From Mycolicibacterium poriferae (GTDB lineage: Bacteria; Actinomycetota; Actinomycetes; Mycobacteriales; Mycobacteriaceae): 64,000 bases of DNA. The DNA lies in contig NZ_AP022570.1 in NCBI RefSeq assembly GCF_010728325.1, positions 1,054,001 to 1,118,000 on the forward strand, given 5' to 3'. Position numbers and translations under genes: made by a program. The notes beneath the pieces are model-generated. The model was not told the origin of the DNA. It saw nothing but the letters and a program-made list of their open reading frames with translations, and made no database searches. Below are positions 29,540 to 36,411 of the stretch, piece by piece; position 1 is the first letter of the stretch; each line of letters begins with the position of its first letter.

Positions 29540-29979
29540 GCGAACCCGAGGACTCGTCGACCGGGTCCAGCGTGGGCCCCTTCCTGGGCGCGCTGACGAT
29601 CATTGTCGCCGTCGTGATCGCAATCTGGCTGTTCAACGTCTTCTCCAGCGACGAACTCACCGACGACCAGCAGATCGCCCGCGCCGTGTCGGCGCAGAAC
29701 GCCGCCCTGCAACAGCGCAACTACGCCGAATTCCTCGTCTACACCTGCGCCGAGGAGTGGGGTGAGGAATCGGAAATTCTTGACCAGCAGCGTGATTCGG
29801 TGGCACAGCGCGGTGAACGCATCGTCGAACGGGTGGCGGGGGTGAACGTCGACGGAGACCAGGCCACCGCCGAGGTGACCTACTACTTCGACAAGGACTC
29901 GGACGCCAAGGAGGCGGTGCAGGTCGACCTGGTCCGGCGCGAAGGCGTCTGGAAGGTCTGTTCGACCGGCCCCAGGTAG
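29536..29979 (+). CDS. Membrane-anchored DUF4878-like protein with Cys pair
   Basis: A 147-residue protein with one membrane helix (about 17-36, FLGALTIIVAVVIAIWLFNV) and an exported domain of about 100 residues. The domain carries Cys in YTCAEEW and a terminal WKVCSTG, the same spacing plan as the larger protein at 14060-14854 and the lipoprotein at 35713-36189. This suggests an NTF2-like fold held by a disulfide. Its role is unknown. ATG 29536 overlaps the purT stop (ATGA). Confidence 0.75.
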   Translation: MSEPEDSSTGSSVGPFLGALTIIVAVVIAIWLFNVFSSDELTDDQQIARAVSAQNAALQQRNYAEFLVYTCAEEWGEESEILDQQRDSVAQRGERIVERVAGVNVDGDQATAEVTYYFDKDSDAKEAVQVDLVRREGVWKVCSTGPR

Positions 29980-29998
29980 CTGTGGGACACTCACGACC

Positions 29999-30412
29999 GT
30001 GGGTTATGCCGGAGACATCACACCGCACGAGGCCTGGAAGCTGCTGAGCGAGAACAGCGATGCGGCGCTGGTGGACGTGCGCACCGCCGCCGAGTGGCGT
30101 TTCGTCGGGGTCCCCGATCTGACGTCGCTGCATCGCGAGGCGGTCTACATCGAATGGAACCGCGGCGACGGCACCCGGAACGAGGGCTTCGTCGACGACC
30201 TCAAGGCCGCCGGGCTCACTTCCGGTCAGCGCCCCGTCGTGTTCCTCTGTCGCTCCGGCAACCGTTCGATCGGGGCGGCCGAGGCCGCCACCGAGGCGGG
30301 CATCGGTCCCTCGTACAACATCCTGGACGGCTTCGAGGGCAACCTCGACGAGAACAAGCACCGCGGCGTCACCGGATGGAAGGCCGACGGGCTGCCCTGG
30401 ACGCAGTCATGA
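29999..30412 (+). CDS. Single-domain rhodanese (Rv0390-like)
   Basis: A 137-residue rhodanese. The DVRTAAEW segment and the active-site loop CRSGNRS (Cys about 82) are intact, so it can carry a persulfide. The loop has six residues after Cys, as in sulfurtransferases. It overlaps metZ by 4 bp, suggesting that it supplies or handles sulfur for homocysteine formation; this partnership is inferred. GTG 29999 follows a GACACT hexamer by 7 nt. Confidence 0.9.
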   Translation: MGYAGDITPHEAWKLLSENSDAALVDVRTAAEWRFVGVPDLTSLHREAVYIEWNRGDGTRNEGFVDDLKAAGLTSGQRPVVFLCRSGNRSIGAAEAATEAGIGPSYNILDGFEGNLDENKHRGVTGWKADGLPWTQS

Positions 30413-31638
30413 GCGCCGACGAGCAGGTCCCCTCCGTGCGTATCCCGGCGCCGCTGCCCGACGGGGTCAGCCAGGCCACGGTCGGGGTGCGCGGCGGGCT
30501 GCTGCGTTCGGGGTTCGAGGAAACCGCCGAGGCGATGTTCCTGACCTCGGGGTACGTCTACGAGTCCGCCGCCGACGCCGAGAAGGCCTTCACCGGCGAC
30601 ATCGACCGGTATGTGTACTCGCGCTACGGCAACCCGACGGTGTCGATGTTCGAGGAACGGCTGCGACTGCTCGAGGGCGCACCCGCCTGTTTCGCCACGG
30701 CGTCGGGCATGTCGGCGGTGTTCACCTCGCTCGGCGCGCTACTGGGCGCCGGCGACCGGTTGGTCGCCGCGCGCAGCCTGTTCGGGTCGTGCTTCGTGGT
30801 GTGCAACGAAATCCTGCCGCGCTGGGGTGTCGAGACGGTGTTCGTCGACGGCGAAGACCTCGCGCAGTGGGAGGAGGCGCTGTCCGTCCCGACGCAGGCG
30901 GTGTTCTTCGAGACGCCGTCGAATCCGATGCAGTCGCTGGTCGACATCGCCGCGGTCTGCGAGCTGGCCCACGCGGCGGGGGCAAAAGTGGTGCTGGACA
31001 ACGTCTTCGCCACCCCGATCCTGCAGCAGGGCTTCCCGCTCGGCGCGGACGTGGTGGTGTACTCGGGCACCAAGCACATCGACGGGCAGGGCCGGGTGCT
31101 GGGCGGCGCGATCCTGGGCGCCAAGGACTACATCGATGAACCGGTGCAGAAGCTGATGCGCCACACCGGGCCTGCACTGAGCCCGTTCAACGCGTGGACG
31201 CTGCTGAAGGGACTCGAGACGCTGTCGCTGCGGGTCACCCACCAGAACGCCTCGGCGCACCGCATCGCGGAGTTCCTGGAGTCCCATCCCGGGGTGCGCT
31301 GGGTCCGGTATCCGTTCCTGGAGTCGCATCCGCAGTACGACCTCGCCAAGCGCCAGATGACCGGTGGTGGCACCGTCGTCACGTTCGAGCTGGACGCGCC
31401 CGACGGCCGGGGCAAGGAGCGGGCGTTCGAGGTGCTGGACCGGCTGCAGATCGTCGACATCTCCAACAACCTCGGTGACGCGAAGTCGTTGATCACCCAC
31501 CCCGCCACCACGACTCACCGTGCGATGGGACCCGAGGGCCGCGCCGCGATCGGCCTCGGGGACGCCGTGGTCCGGATCTCGGTGGGGCTGGAGGGCACCG
31601 ACGATCTGATCGCCGACCTGGACCGGGCGCTGGGCTAG
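30409..31638 (+). CDS. metZ: O-succinylhomoserine sulfhydrylase
   Basis: MetZ makes homocysteine from O-succinylhomoserine and sulfide in methionine synthesis. The 409-residue PLP enzyme has the Cys/Met metabolism family features: YSRYGNPTVSMFEERLRLLEGA, FETPSNPMQSLVDI, DNVFATPILQQG and the PLP-lysine segment VYSGTKHIDGQGR. The C-terminal GLEGTDDLIADL and HPATTTHRAM segments are typical. The ATG overlaps the rhodanese stop (ATGA), and context matches Rv0391. Confidence 0.96.
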   Translation: MSADEQVPSVRIPAPLPDGVSQATVGVRGGLLRSGFEETAEAMFLTSGYVYESAADAEKAFTGDIDRYVYSRYGNPTVSMFEERLRLLEGAPACFATASGMSAVFTSLGALLGAGDRLVAARSLFGSCFVVCNEILPRWGVETVFVDGEDLAQWEEALSVPTQAVFFETPSNPMQSLVDIAAVCELAHAAGAKVVLDNVFATPILQQGFPLGADVVVYSGTKHIDGQGRVLGGAILGAKDYIDEPVQKLMRHTGPALSPFNAWTLLKGLETLSLRVTHQNASAHRIAEFLESHPGVRWVRYPFLESHPQYDLAKRQMTGGGTVVTFELDAPDGRGKERAFEVLDRLQIVDISNNLGDAKSLITHPATTTHRAMGPEGRAAIGLGDAVVRISVGLEGTDDLIADLDRALG

Positions 31639-32064
31639 GTGTCTCGCCGGTCGGATCAGAAGAAGGCCCGGCGCAAGAAGCGCCGGGCCGCCCGCGACCA
31701 GACCTGGTTGCCCGAGGGGATGGGGGAGCGAGTGGCCGAGGTGGTCGCCGATCTGGAGGAGTTCGACGCACGGCTGACCGAGCGGGGTTGGCAGTTCAAC
31801 GATCCCGAGCACCCGGACGATGACGTCGGTGTCTCGTGGTTCTGGCCGCCGTCGTTCGTCGACGAGGACGGCCGCGAGGACGACGATGACGCCATGCGGG
31901 CGACGGTGATCGCGCTGCTCGAAGACGAGGGCGGCGAGATCGCGCACGTGTTGCTGGCCGGCACCGCCGACGACTACCAGTTCGACCTCGGCGAGTTGCT
32001 CGAGAACCTCGACGTCATCGAGGGCTACCGCGCCGGCGACCCGCCGCCGGTGTTCGAGCAGTAG
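31639..32064 (+). CDS. Small acidic hypothetical protein in the metZ operon
   Basis: A 141-residue protein starting at GTG directly after the metZ stop codon. The first 22 residues are very basic (SRRSDQKKARRKKRRAARDQ), possibly binding RNA or DNA. The rest is strongly acidic with aspartate runs (DEDGREDDDDAM). No known motif is seen. The zero spacing implies co-transcription with metZ. It converges on the SDR gene with a 4-bp gap. Confidence 0.68.
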   Translation: MSRRSDQKKARRKKRRAARDQTWLPEGMGERVAEVVADLEEFDARLTERGWQFNDPEHPDDDVGVSWFWPPSFVDEDGREDDDDAMRATVIALLEDEGGEIAHVLLAGTADDYQFDLGELLENLDVIEGYRAGDPPPVFEQ

Positions 32065-32068
32065 GGCC

Positions 32069-32941
32069 CTACTTCTCGCCCTCGGCCTTCGCGCCTTCGA
32101 CCACGCCCAGCGCGGACTGCGCGCGCTGCTCGTAGCTCTGCCGCTGGGTGGTGTCGAACTCGAGGAACACGCTGTCCAGCCCCAGCTTCTTGTTCATCCA
32201 GCGCCGCCCGCGCGGGCCGAGCATCTGTGCGGCCTGCGCGGTGAAGCGCAGGAACGGGGGCACGGCGACGTGGGTCTTGGGCTTGTCGAGCGTCTTGACC
32301 ACGGCGGCGGCGATCTCGTGCGGTTCGACCGGCTTGGTACCCGGCGTCTCCCGGGTGCCCGAGATCAACTCGGTGTTGGTGAACGGCGGCATGACCACCG
32401 ACACGTGCACACCGTGCGGGGCCATCTCGTCGGCCAGCGCGGCCGACAGGCCCACCACCCCGAACTTGGCCCCGACGTAGACGACCTGGCCGGGCACCGG
32501 GATCACGCCGGACAGCGATGCGATGTTGATGATGTGACCGCGCCGGCGGGCCACCATGTCGGGCAGCGCGAGCTGGCAGCCGGCGATGACGCCGTAGAGG
32601 TTCACCTCGATCGACGAGCGGATCGACTGCTCGGACTGCTCGAGGAACGGCCCGATCGGCATGACGCCGGCGTTGTTGATGAGCACGTCGATGTGGCCGC
32701 CGCCGTCGGTGCGGGCCTTGTCCAGGAACGTGGCGAAGGATTCCCGATCGGTGACGTCCAGCGGATATCCCGACACCGACCCGAGGTTGGTGAGTTTGGC
32801 CACCGACGATTCCTGCAGGGCCACGTCGCGGTCCCCGATGACCACGCGCGCACCGCGCTTGAGCAGGGCCTCGGCCGTGGCGTACCCGATGCCCCGGGCG
32901 GCGCCCGTGATCGCGACCGTCTTTCCGCGGATGTTGTCCAT
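32069..32941 (-). CDS. Short-chain dehydrogenase/reductase
   Basis: A 290-residue SDR with TGAARGIGYATAEAL (nucleotide-binding glycines), an aspartate in VVIGDRD that favours NAD(H), NNAGVMPIGPF, and the catalytic S...YVGAK. The C-terminal extension (about 200-290) with PPFLRFTAQAAQMLGPRGRRWM and a lysine-rich end occurs in mycobacterial SDRs that may associate with membranes. ATG 32941 follows a TAAAGT hexamer by 8 nt. A 22-bp near-perfect palindrome covers this promoter, so repression by a TetR-type factor is likely; no such regulator is adjacent. Confidence 0.88.
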   Translation of the reverse strand: MDNIRGKTVAITGAARGIGYATAEALLKRGARVVIGDRDVALQESSVAKLTNLGSVSGYPLDVTDRESFATFLDKARTDGGGHIDVLINNAGVMPIGPFLEQSEQSIRSSIEVNLYGVIAGCQLALPDMVARRRGHIINIASLSGVIPVPGQVVYVGAKFGVVGLSAALADEMAPHGVHVSVVMPPFTNTELISGTRETPGTKPVEPHEIAAAVVKTLDKPKTHVAVPPFLRFTAQAAQMLGPRGRRWMNKKLGLDSVFLEFDTTQRQSYEQRAQSALGVVEGAKAEGEK

Positions 32942-32947
32942 GCCGCG

Positions 32948-32969
32948 AAACTTTACACGTGTCAAGTTT
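32948..32969. promoter_or_regulatory. 22-bp near-perfect palindrome over the SDR promoter
   Basis: Positions 32948-32958 and 32959-32969 are inverted copies matching at 10 of 11 positions, centred on ACACGTGT with outer AAACTT/AAGTTT. The palindrome contains the minus-strand -10 TAAAGT (32950-32955) and overlaps the last codons of the DUF899 gene. Confidence 0.65.
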
Positions 32970-33717
32970 GGGGTGAAAGGGGTCGGGTGAGGTCGTCGGA
33001 GCGTCCCGCCGCCAGCCGCGACCACTGTGCAGCGGGCCTGCCGTCGACGCGGAAGTTGGAGCCGTCCCCACCCCAGCGCTGGGGCCAGCCGGGCGGCGAG
33101 TCCTCCCACGGTTCCTGACGTCCGTAGACCGTCAGGTCCATCAGCGCCAGGCTGTAGTCCATCACCTCCACTCCGCGCCGGGTGGTCCAGTACGTCTCGA
33201 ACACGCGGTCGCCGTCGCGCAGGTAGCAGACGAGGTGCATCATTCCCGCCTGCCGTCCGATCAGGAGCTGGTCGAGTGACGGCAGTGCCGAGTACCACGG
33301 CATCGTCCATCCCATGAACTCGCGGTAGCGCGCGCTTTCCGGGTAGGGGCCCTGGCAGAACACCGCGAACGTGATGTCGCGGGAGTGCAGGTAGCACAGT
33401 TCGGCGACCTGGGTGGTCACCCACGTGCATCCCTCGTACTGCTGCGCGGCCGCGTGGCCCGCATGCCACATCGAGTAGTAGGCGAGAAGCTGTCTGCGCC
33501 CGTCGAAGACGTCGAGAAGGGGCACCGGCCCGTCCGCTCCGGTCAGTTCCATCGTCGGGTCGACCTCCACCATCGGCAGCCGTCTGCGGGCCGCGGCGAT
33601 GGCGTCACCCTCACGGGTGTGCGCTTTCTCGCGCCGTCGCAGCGCGGCGAGTGCGGATTCGAACTCCGCGCGCTCGGCGGGGCGTGGCATAGCAGCATCG
33701 TTGGGAATCGTGCTCAC
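32962..33717 (-). CDS. DUF899 thioredoxin-like protein
   Basis: A 251-residue member of the DUF899 family, which has a thioredoxin-like fold. Visible family landmarks are LPMVEVD, LLDVFDGRRQLLAYYSMW, CTWVTTQVAELCYLHSRDITFAVFCQGPYPE and a C-terminal GRPAAQW segment. GTG 33717 is preceded by an AAAGGA ribosome-binding site. It starts 10 bp after the MDMPI-like gene and is probably in its operon. The family often sits next to ArsR and AHSA1 genes, as here; no reaction is established to my knowledge. Confidence 0.85.
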   Translation of the reverse strand: MSTIPNDAAMPRPAERAEFESALAALRRREKAHTREGDAIAAARRRLPMVEVDPTMELTGADGPVPLLDVFDGRRQLLAYYSMWHAGHAAAQQYEGCTWVTTQVAELCYLHSRDITFAVFCQGPYPESARYREFMGWTMPWYSALPSLDQLLIGRQAGMMHLVCYLRDGDRVFETYWTTRRGVEVMDYSLALMDLTVYGRQEPWEDSPPGWPQRWGGDGSNFRVDGRPAAQWSRLAAGRSDDLTRPLSPQT

Positions 33718-33727
33718 GACGGTCCTT

Positions 33728-34426
33728 TCACTCGATGATGTCGGTGCTGGCGGGGCCGAACAGGTACAGGTGGTCGAGCACCGGCGCTGGGTCTGAGGAC
33801 CAGTCCATCGCTGCCATCTGTAAGCGGCTGCGCCGACCCAGGCGCCACCGCATCGTGTCGAACAGCGTTGTTCGCAGCACGATCTCGGGCCCACTGCACG
33901 GTCCGCTGCGGTGCTCGTCCGTCTCGGTGATCACCCGAAGCGGCACGGGCGGCTGCAACATGGCCAGCAGTTCGCGAGCGGTCCAGTGAACCGAGTCGGC
34001 GTCGCGGGCACCCGGCCTTCCGATTGCGGCGCGGATGTCGTGCTCGTGACAGGCGATGTCACCGAGCGGAGGTTCCAGGCCGGCCGTTGCGGCCGACTGC
34101 ACCAGCCGGTCCGCGGCGCCGGCCCAGATGGAGAACAGTTTGTCCTCGCCGCATCCGTCGAACCGGCGGACGTGTTCGGCAGTCTCGGCGTCCGATGGCG
34201 GAATCGTCAGCCGGCCGTCGAGGAGGTCGAGTGCCACCGCCGTCAGGTGGGCCACGACGTCGCGGACGGACCACCCGGGGCATGCCGGCACCGGTCGGTT
34301 CCACTGCGCGGCATCCGAATCATCGAGCAGGCCGACGATCCGGCCCTTCGTCTCGCAGTACAGGTCGGCGAGTCGGCACACGTCGTCCTGGACTGGTGTG
34401 GCGGCTCCGGTTTCGGGTGTGGTCAT
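33728..34426 (-). CDS. Mycothiol-dependent maleylpyruvate isomerase family protein
   Basis: A 232-residue protein with an MDMPI_N/DinB-like four-helix bundle. The metal-ligand residues are seen in PGWSVRDVVAHLTAVALDLL and IACHEHDIRAAIGRPG (His and Glu/His positions). The family uses mycothiol and a divalent metal for isomerisation, S-transfer or detoxification. It has a GGAGGA ribosome-binding site upstream. A perfect inverted repeat at 34449-34468 lies between it and the divergent arsR gene, so both are likely co-regulated. Confidence 0.85.
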   Translation of the reverse strand: MTTPETGAATPVQDDVCRLADLYCETKGRIVGLLDDSDAAQWNRPVPACPGWSVRDVVAHLTAVALDLLDGRLTIPPSDAETAEHVRRFDGCGEDKLFSIWAGAADRLVQSAATAGLEPPLGDIACHEHDIRAAIGRPGARDADSVHWTARELLAMLQPPVPLRVITETDEHRSGPCSGPEIVLRTTLFDTMRWRLGRRSRLQMAAMDWSSDPAPVLDHLYLFGPASTDIIE

Positions 34427-34448
34427 CGGCTGTCCTCCAGGATAGAAA

Positions 34449-34468
34449 GTTCAACACTTGAGTTGAAC
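34449..34468. promoter_or_regulatory. Candidate ArsR operator 1 (perfect 7-6-7 palindrome)
   Basis: GTTCAAC and GTTGAAC are perfect inverted arms around ACTTGA. On the minus strand the site is directly upstream of a TATCCT hexamer (34439-34444) serving the MDMPI gene. Confidence 0.6.
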
Positions 34469-34499
34469 GTCTACTGCCCAGAACAGCACAGTCCGCCGC

Positions 34500-34505
34500 T
34501 ATAGT
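34500..34505 (+). promoter_or_regulatory. TATAGT -10 element of arsR
   Basis: TATAGT ends 7 nt before ATG 34513, the leaderless arrangement. Operator 2 begins at its last base. Confidence 0.5.
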
Positions 34506-34520
34506 CAACAGAATGGTTGA
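34505..34520. promoter_or_regulatory. Candidate ArsR operator 2, covering the arsR start
   Basis: TCAAC (34505-34509) and GTTGA (34516-34520) repeat the core arms and 6-bp spacing of operator 1, centred 54 bp away. The site covers the transcription start and ATG of arsR. Confidence 0.55.
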
Positions 34521-34845
34521 AGATTCGGTGCTGGATCGTGCGTACGCCGCGCTCGCGGATCCCACCCGCCGCCGGTTGTTGGAGACGCTGCGGGACGGCG
34601 ATGCCCGCCTCACGGATCTGGCTGAGCCACTGCCGATGTCGTTCGCGGGCGTGTCGCGACACGTCGCGGTGCTGGAAACGGCGGGGCTGGTGCGCCGCGA
34701 GGTGCGGGGGCGCGAGCACTGGTTCTCGGTGCAACCGGACGGGCTCACGGCGGCCCGGCAGTGGATCGACGAGCAGAACGCTTTCTGGGCCGATCGCGCC
34801 GATGCGCTGTCGGAGCGACTGCGCCGCAAGGGACACCCACGATGA
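34513..34845 (+). CDS. ArsR-family transcriptional repressor
   Basis: A 110-residue winged-helix repressor. The sequence ALADPTRRRLLETLRDGDARLTDLAEPLPMSFAGVSRHVAVLETAGLVRREVRGREHWF is the standard ArsR DNA-binding core. No metal-binding Cys is present, so it belongs to the non-metal group usually paired with an AHSA1 gene. The downstream AHSA1 gene overlaps by 4 bp. Two matching palindromes, one on its own start and one near the divergent MDMPI promoter, are its likely operators. Confidence 0.92.
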   Translation: MVEDSVLDRAYAALADPTRRRLLETLRDGDARLTDLAEPLPMSFAGVSRHVAVLETAGLVRREVRGREHWFSVQPDGLTAARQWIDEQNAFWADRADALSERLRRKGHPR

Positions 34846-35282
34846 CCGATGTCTTCGTCGCACGCGTACAGCGGATCATGCCCGCCCCGCCTGAGGTTGT
34901 TTTCGACGAATGGCTGGACCCGGAGTCGCTGGCCGACTGGATGTGTCCGCGGCCGTCGCGGTGTGTGGCGGTCACGGTCGAACCCCACGTCGGCGGACGG
35001 GTCCGGTTCGACGTCGACACCCTCGGTGAGCTCGTGTTGATCGCCGGCCAGTTCCTGGCCGTGGACCGGCCCTCACTGTTGCGGTTCACCTGGAGTCATT
35101 CGGGCTGGGCCGATCCCACCGCCAGCAGCATCGTCACCGTCGAGTTCGCCCCGCACGATGAGAGCCAGACTTTGATGGCGATCGAACACGAGCTGCTGCC
35201 CAGCCAGGACGCACTCGAGGATCACCAGCACGGTTGGGAGGTCACCGTCGATCAGCTCGCCGGGCGGCTGGCTCGACGCTGA
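34842..35282 (+). CDS. SRPBCC/AHSA1-family protein
   Basis: A 146-residue START-like (AHSA1/Aha1 C-terminal) protein: RIMPAPPEVVFDEWLDPESLADWM, VEPHVGGRVRFDV and FTWSHSGWADP are family landmarks. Such proteins form a hydrophobic cavity and probably bind a small ligand. ATG 34842 overlaps the arsR stop (ATGA), so the pair is translationally coupled. The ligand may be the inducer route for the ArsR protein; this is inference. Confidence 0.9.
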   Translation: MTDVFVARVQRIMPAPPEVVFDEWLDPESLADWMCPRPSRCVAVTVEPHVGGRVRFDVDTLGELVLIAGQFLAVDRPSLLRFTWSHSGWADPTASSIVTVEFAPHDESQTLMAIEHELLPSQDALEDHQHGWEVTVDQLAGRLARR

Positions 35283-35334
35283 CGCCATCTGACCGCCGCC
35301 GGCCGGCTCTGCCAGCGGCGTATCGCCGCCTCGG

Positions 35335-35489
35335 GTGAAGACGAGCAGCAATAGTGCACTAGACACTTGGGAAGCAGTTGCGTTGCCGCCGAGGTCGGTG
35401 CGGAGCTGGACGTCAGCAGGGGTCGCGCGTCAGCGCAGATGGAGTACGGCAAGAACTTGCTGGAGCGGTTTCCCAAGCTCGCTCAGGTG
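35335..35489 (+). pseudogene. N-terminal remnant of a 13E12/DUF222 HNH endonuclease gene
   Basis: The translation reads DTWEAVA (from 35362) and, after a frameshift near 35383, AAEVGAELDVSRGRASAQM and YGKNLLERFPKLAQV. This is the DUF222 segment of mycobacterial 13E12-repeat proteins. Similarity stops at about 35489. The matching C-terminal end of such a protein is at 39877-40207, beyond the lipoprotein and helicase genes. Confidence 0.75.
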
Positions 35490-35712
35490 CCGATACAGCC
35501 TCACCGACCGCGTCGGCATGTTCACCGTGGACGACGGCGGCTCGTGATGCCTACCCGCTGCAACTCGAAGCACACCCGCCAAAAAGGGAGGGCCGCTGCA
35601 CCACCCACAGAGGACGCTGACGAGCACCCGCAAGGGCAGGGGTCATCGCACGCCACCCCGTCTGGTGAATAGCCAACAGGGCGGCGGCGGAAAGCTCTAA
35701 CCCCCGCGCTGA
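35490..35712. other. Non-coding stretch at the left junction of the island
   Basis: No gene is recognised between the DUF222 remnant and the end of the lipoprotein gene. Short open frames here have no family resemblance. It may contain scrambled DUF222 sequence or the junction itself. Confidence 0.4.
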
Positions 35713-36189
35713 CTAACAGTTGTCGAACTGCCACCTGCCGTCGATGAACGTCCACGTCCGAGGGTTCATAGCACTGGCTGGGGCGCTCGGATCGGCATCC
35801 ACCGTGACCACCTGTCCAGAGGAACCGTTCACACGGACTGTCCAGTCAGTGTAATTCGGGGTGCGTCCCGCATAAAACGCGTCAAGTACCTGCCCGTAAG
35901 CCTCGATCGACCCGATCTCGTTCTTGCACCTCTGGGAGTAGAACGACCACGCGGTCTCGTCGTCGCGTGCGGTGGCAGATCGGTCCAACGCCTCCGCTGC
36001 GGCGCGCAGCTGGTCCTCGGATGACTCAGTAGAGGCGGCAGGCGGCGCGGGCGGCGGTGTAGAGGCGGGTGCGGAAGTCGAGGCCGAGCTTGAAGTCGCG
36101 GCACTGTCTTCCTGCGCGCCTTCAGAGCTACAGGCACTCAGAGCGACCAGCATCGTCACCATTCCGGCACCCGAAACCATTCTCAGCAT
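35713..36189 (-). CDS. Small lipoprotein with DUF4878-like domain
   Basis: A 158-residue protein with a lipoprotein signal MLRMVSGAGMVTMLVALSAC; the lipobox LSAC is good and is followed by SSEG. A Ser/Ala/Pro-rich linker (about 30-65) leads to an exported domain with one Cys in SQRCKNE and one at the very C terminus (WQFDNC). This pattern matches the proteins at 14060-14854 and 29536-29979. Function is unknown. It lies in the island between the two halves of the broken 13E12 gene and is divergent from the helicase gene. Confidence 0.75.
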   Translation of the reverse strand: MLRMVSGAGMVTMLVALSACSSEGAQEDSAATSSSASTSAPASTPPPAPPAASTESSEDQLRAAAEALDRSATARDDETAWSFYSQRCKNEIGSIEAYGQVLDAFYAGRTPNYTDWTVRVNGSSGQVVTVDADPSAPASAMNPRTWTFIDGRWQFDNC

Positions 36190-36411
36190 GTCTGCCCACG
36201 GTACATATCTGGTGACGGGTGGCAGGGGAGGCACCGAGTGAGCGTCGGTTCCGAGGCAGAGTTGCCCTGGGGGCGTCCCTTCCCTGCGAACAAGTCCGCG
36301 CGCGCGGAGCGCTGGCTCCTTTTTCGGACAAGTCTGCGGTTCCCATCCCTGGGCAATCGCCTGCTCCCGTTTCGAAGCACATGCAGATCCTTGGCAATTA
36401 ATCTCGTCCTC
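36190..36411. other. Divergent intergenic region, lipoprotein/helicase
   Basis: 222 bp without a recognisable gene. An open frame continues upstream from the helicase to 36238, but its residues are not family-like. A TAATCT hexamer at 36399-36404 is the probable helicase -10. Confidence 0.5.
36399..36404 (+). promoter_or_regulatory. TAATCT -10 element of the helicase gene
   Basis: TAATCT is followed by 7 nt and ATG 36412, a leaderless arrangement that supports this start over upstream GTG 36238. Confidence 0.5.

Noticed and set aside
32942..33469. Upstream extension of the SDR into DUF899
   Set aside because: The extension is an alternative frame of DUF899; the Rossmann fold begins at ATG 32941 with a -10 just upstream.
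36238..36411. 58-codon upstream extension of the helicase from GTG 36238
   Set aside because: The residues show no family resemblance and a good leaderless -10 precedes ATG 36412.
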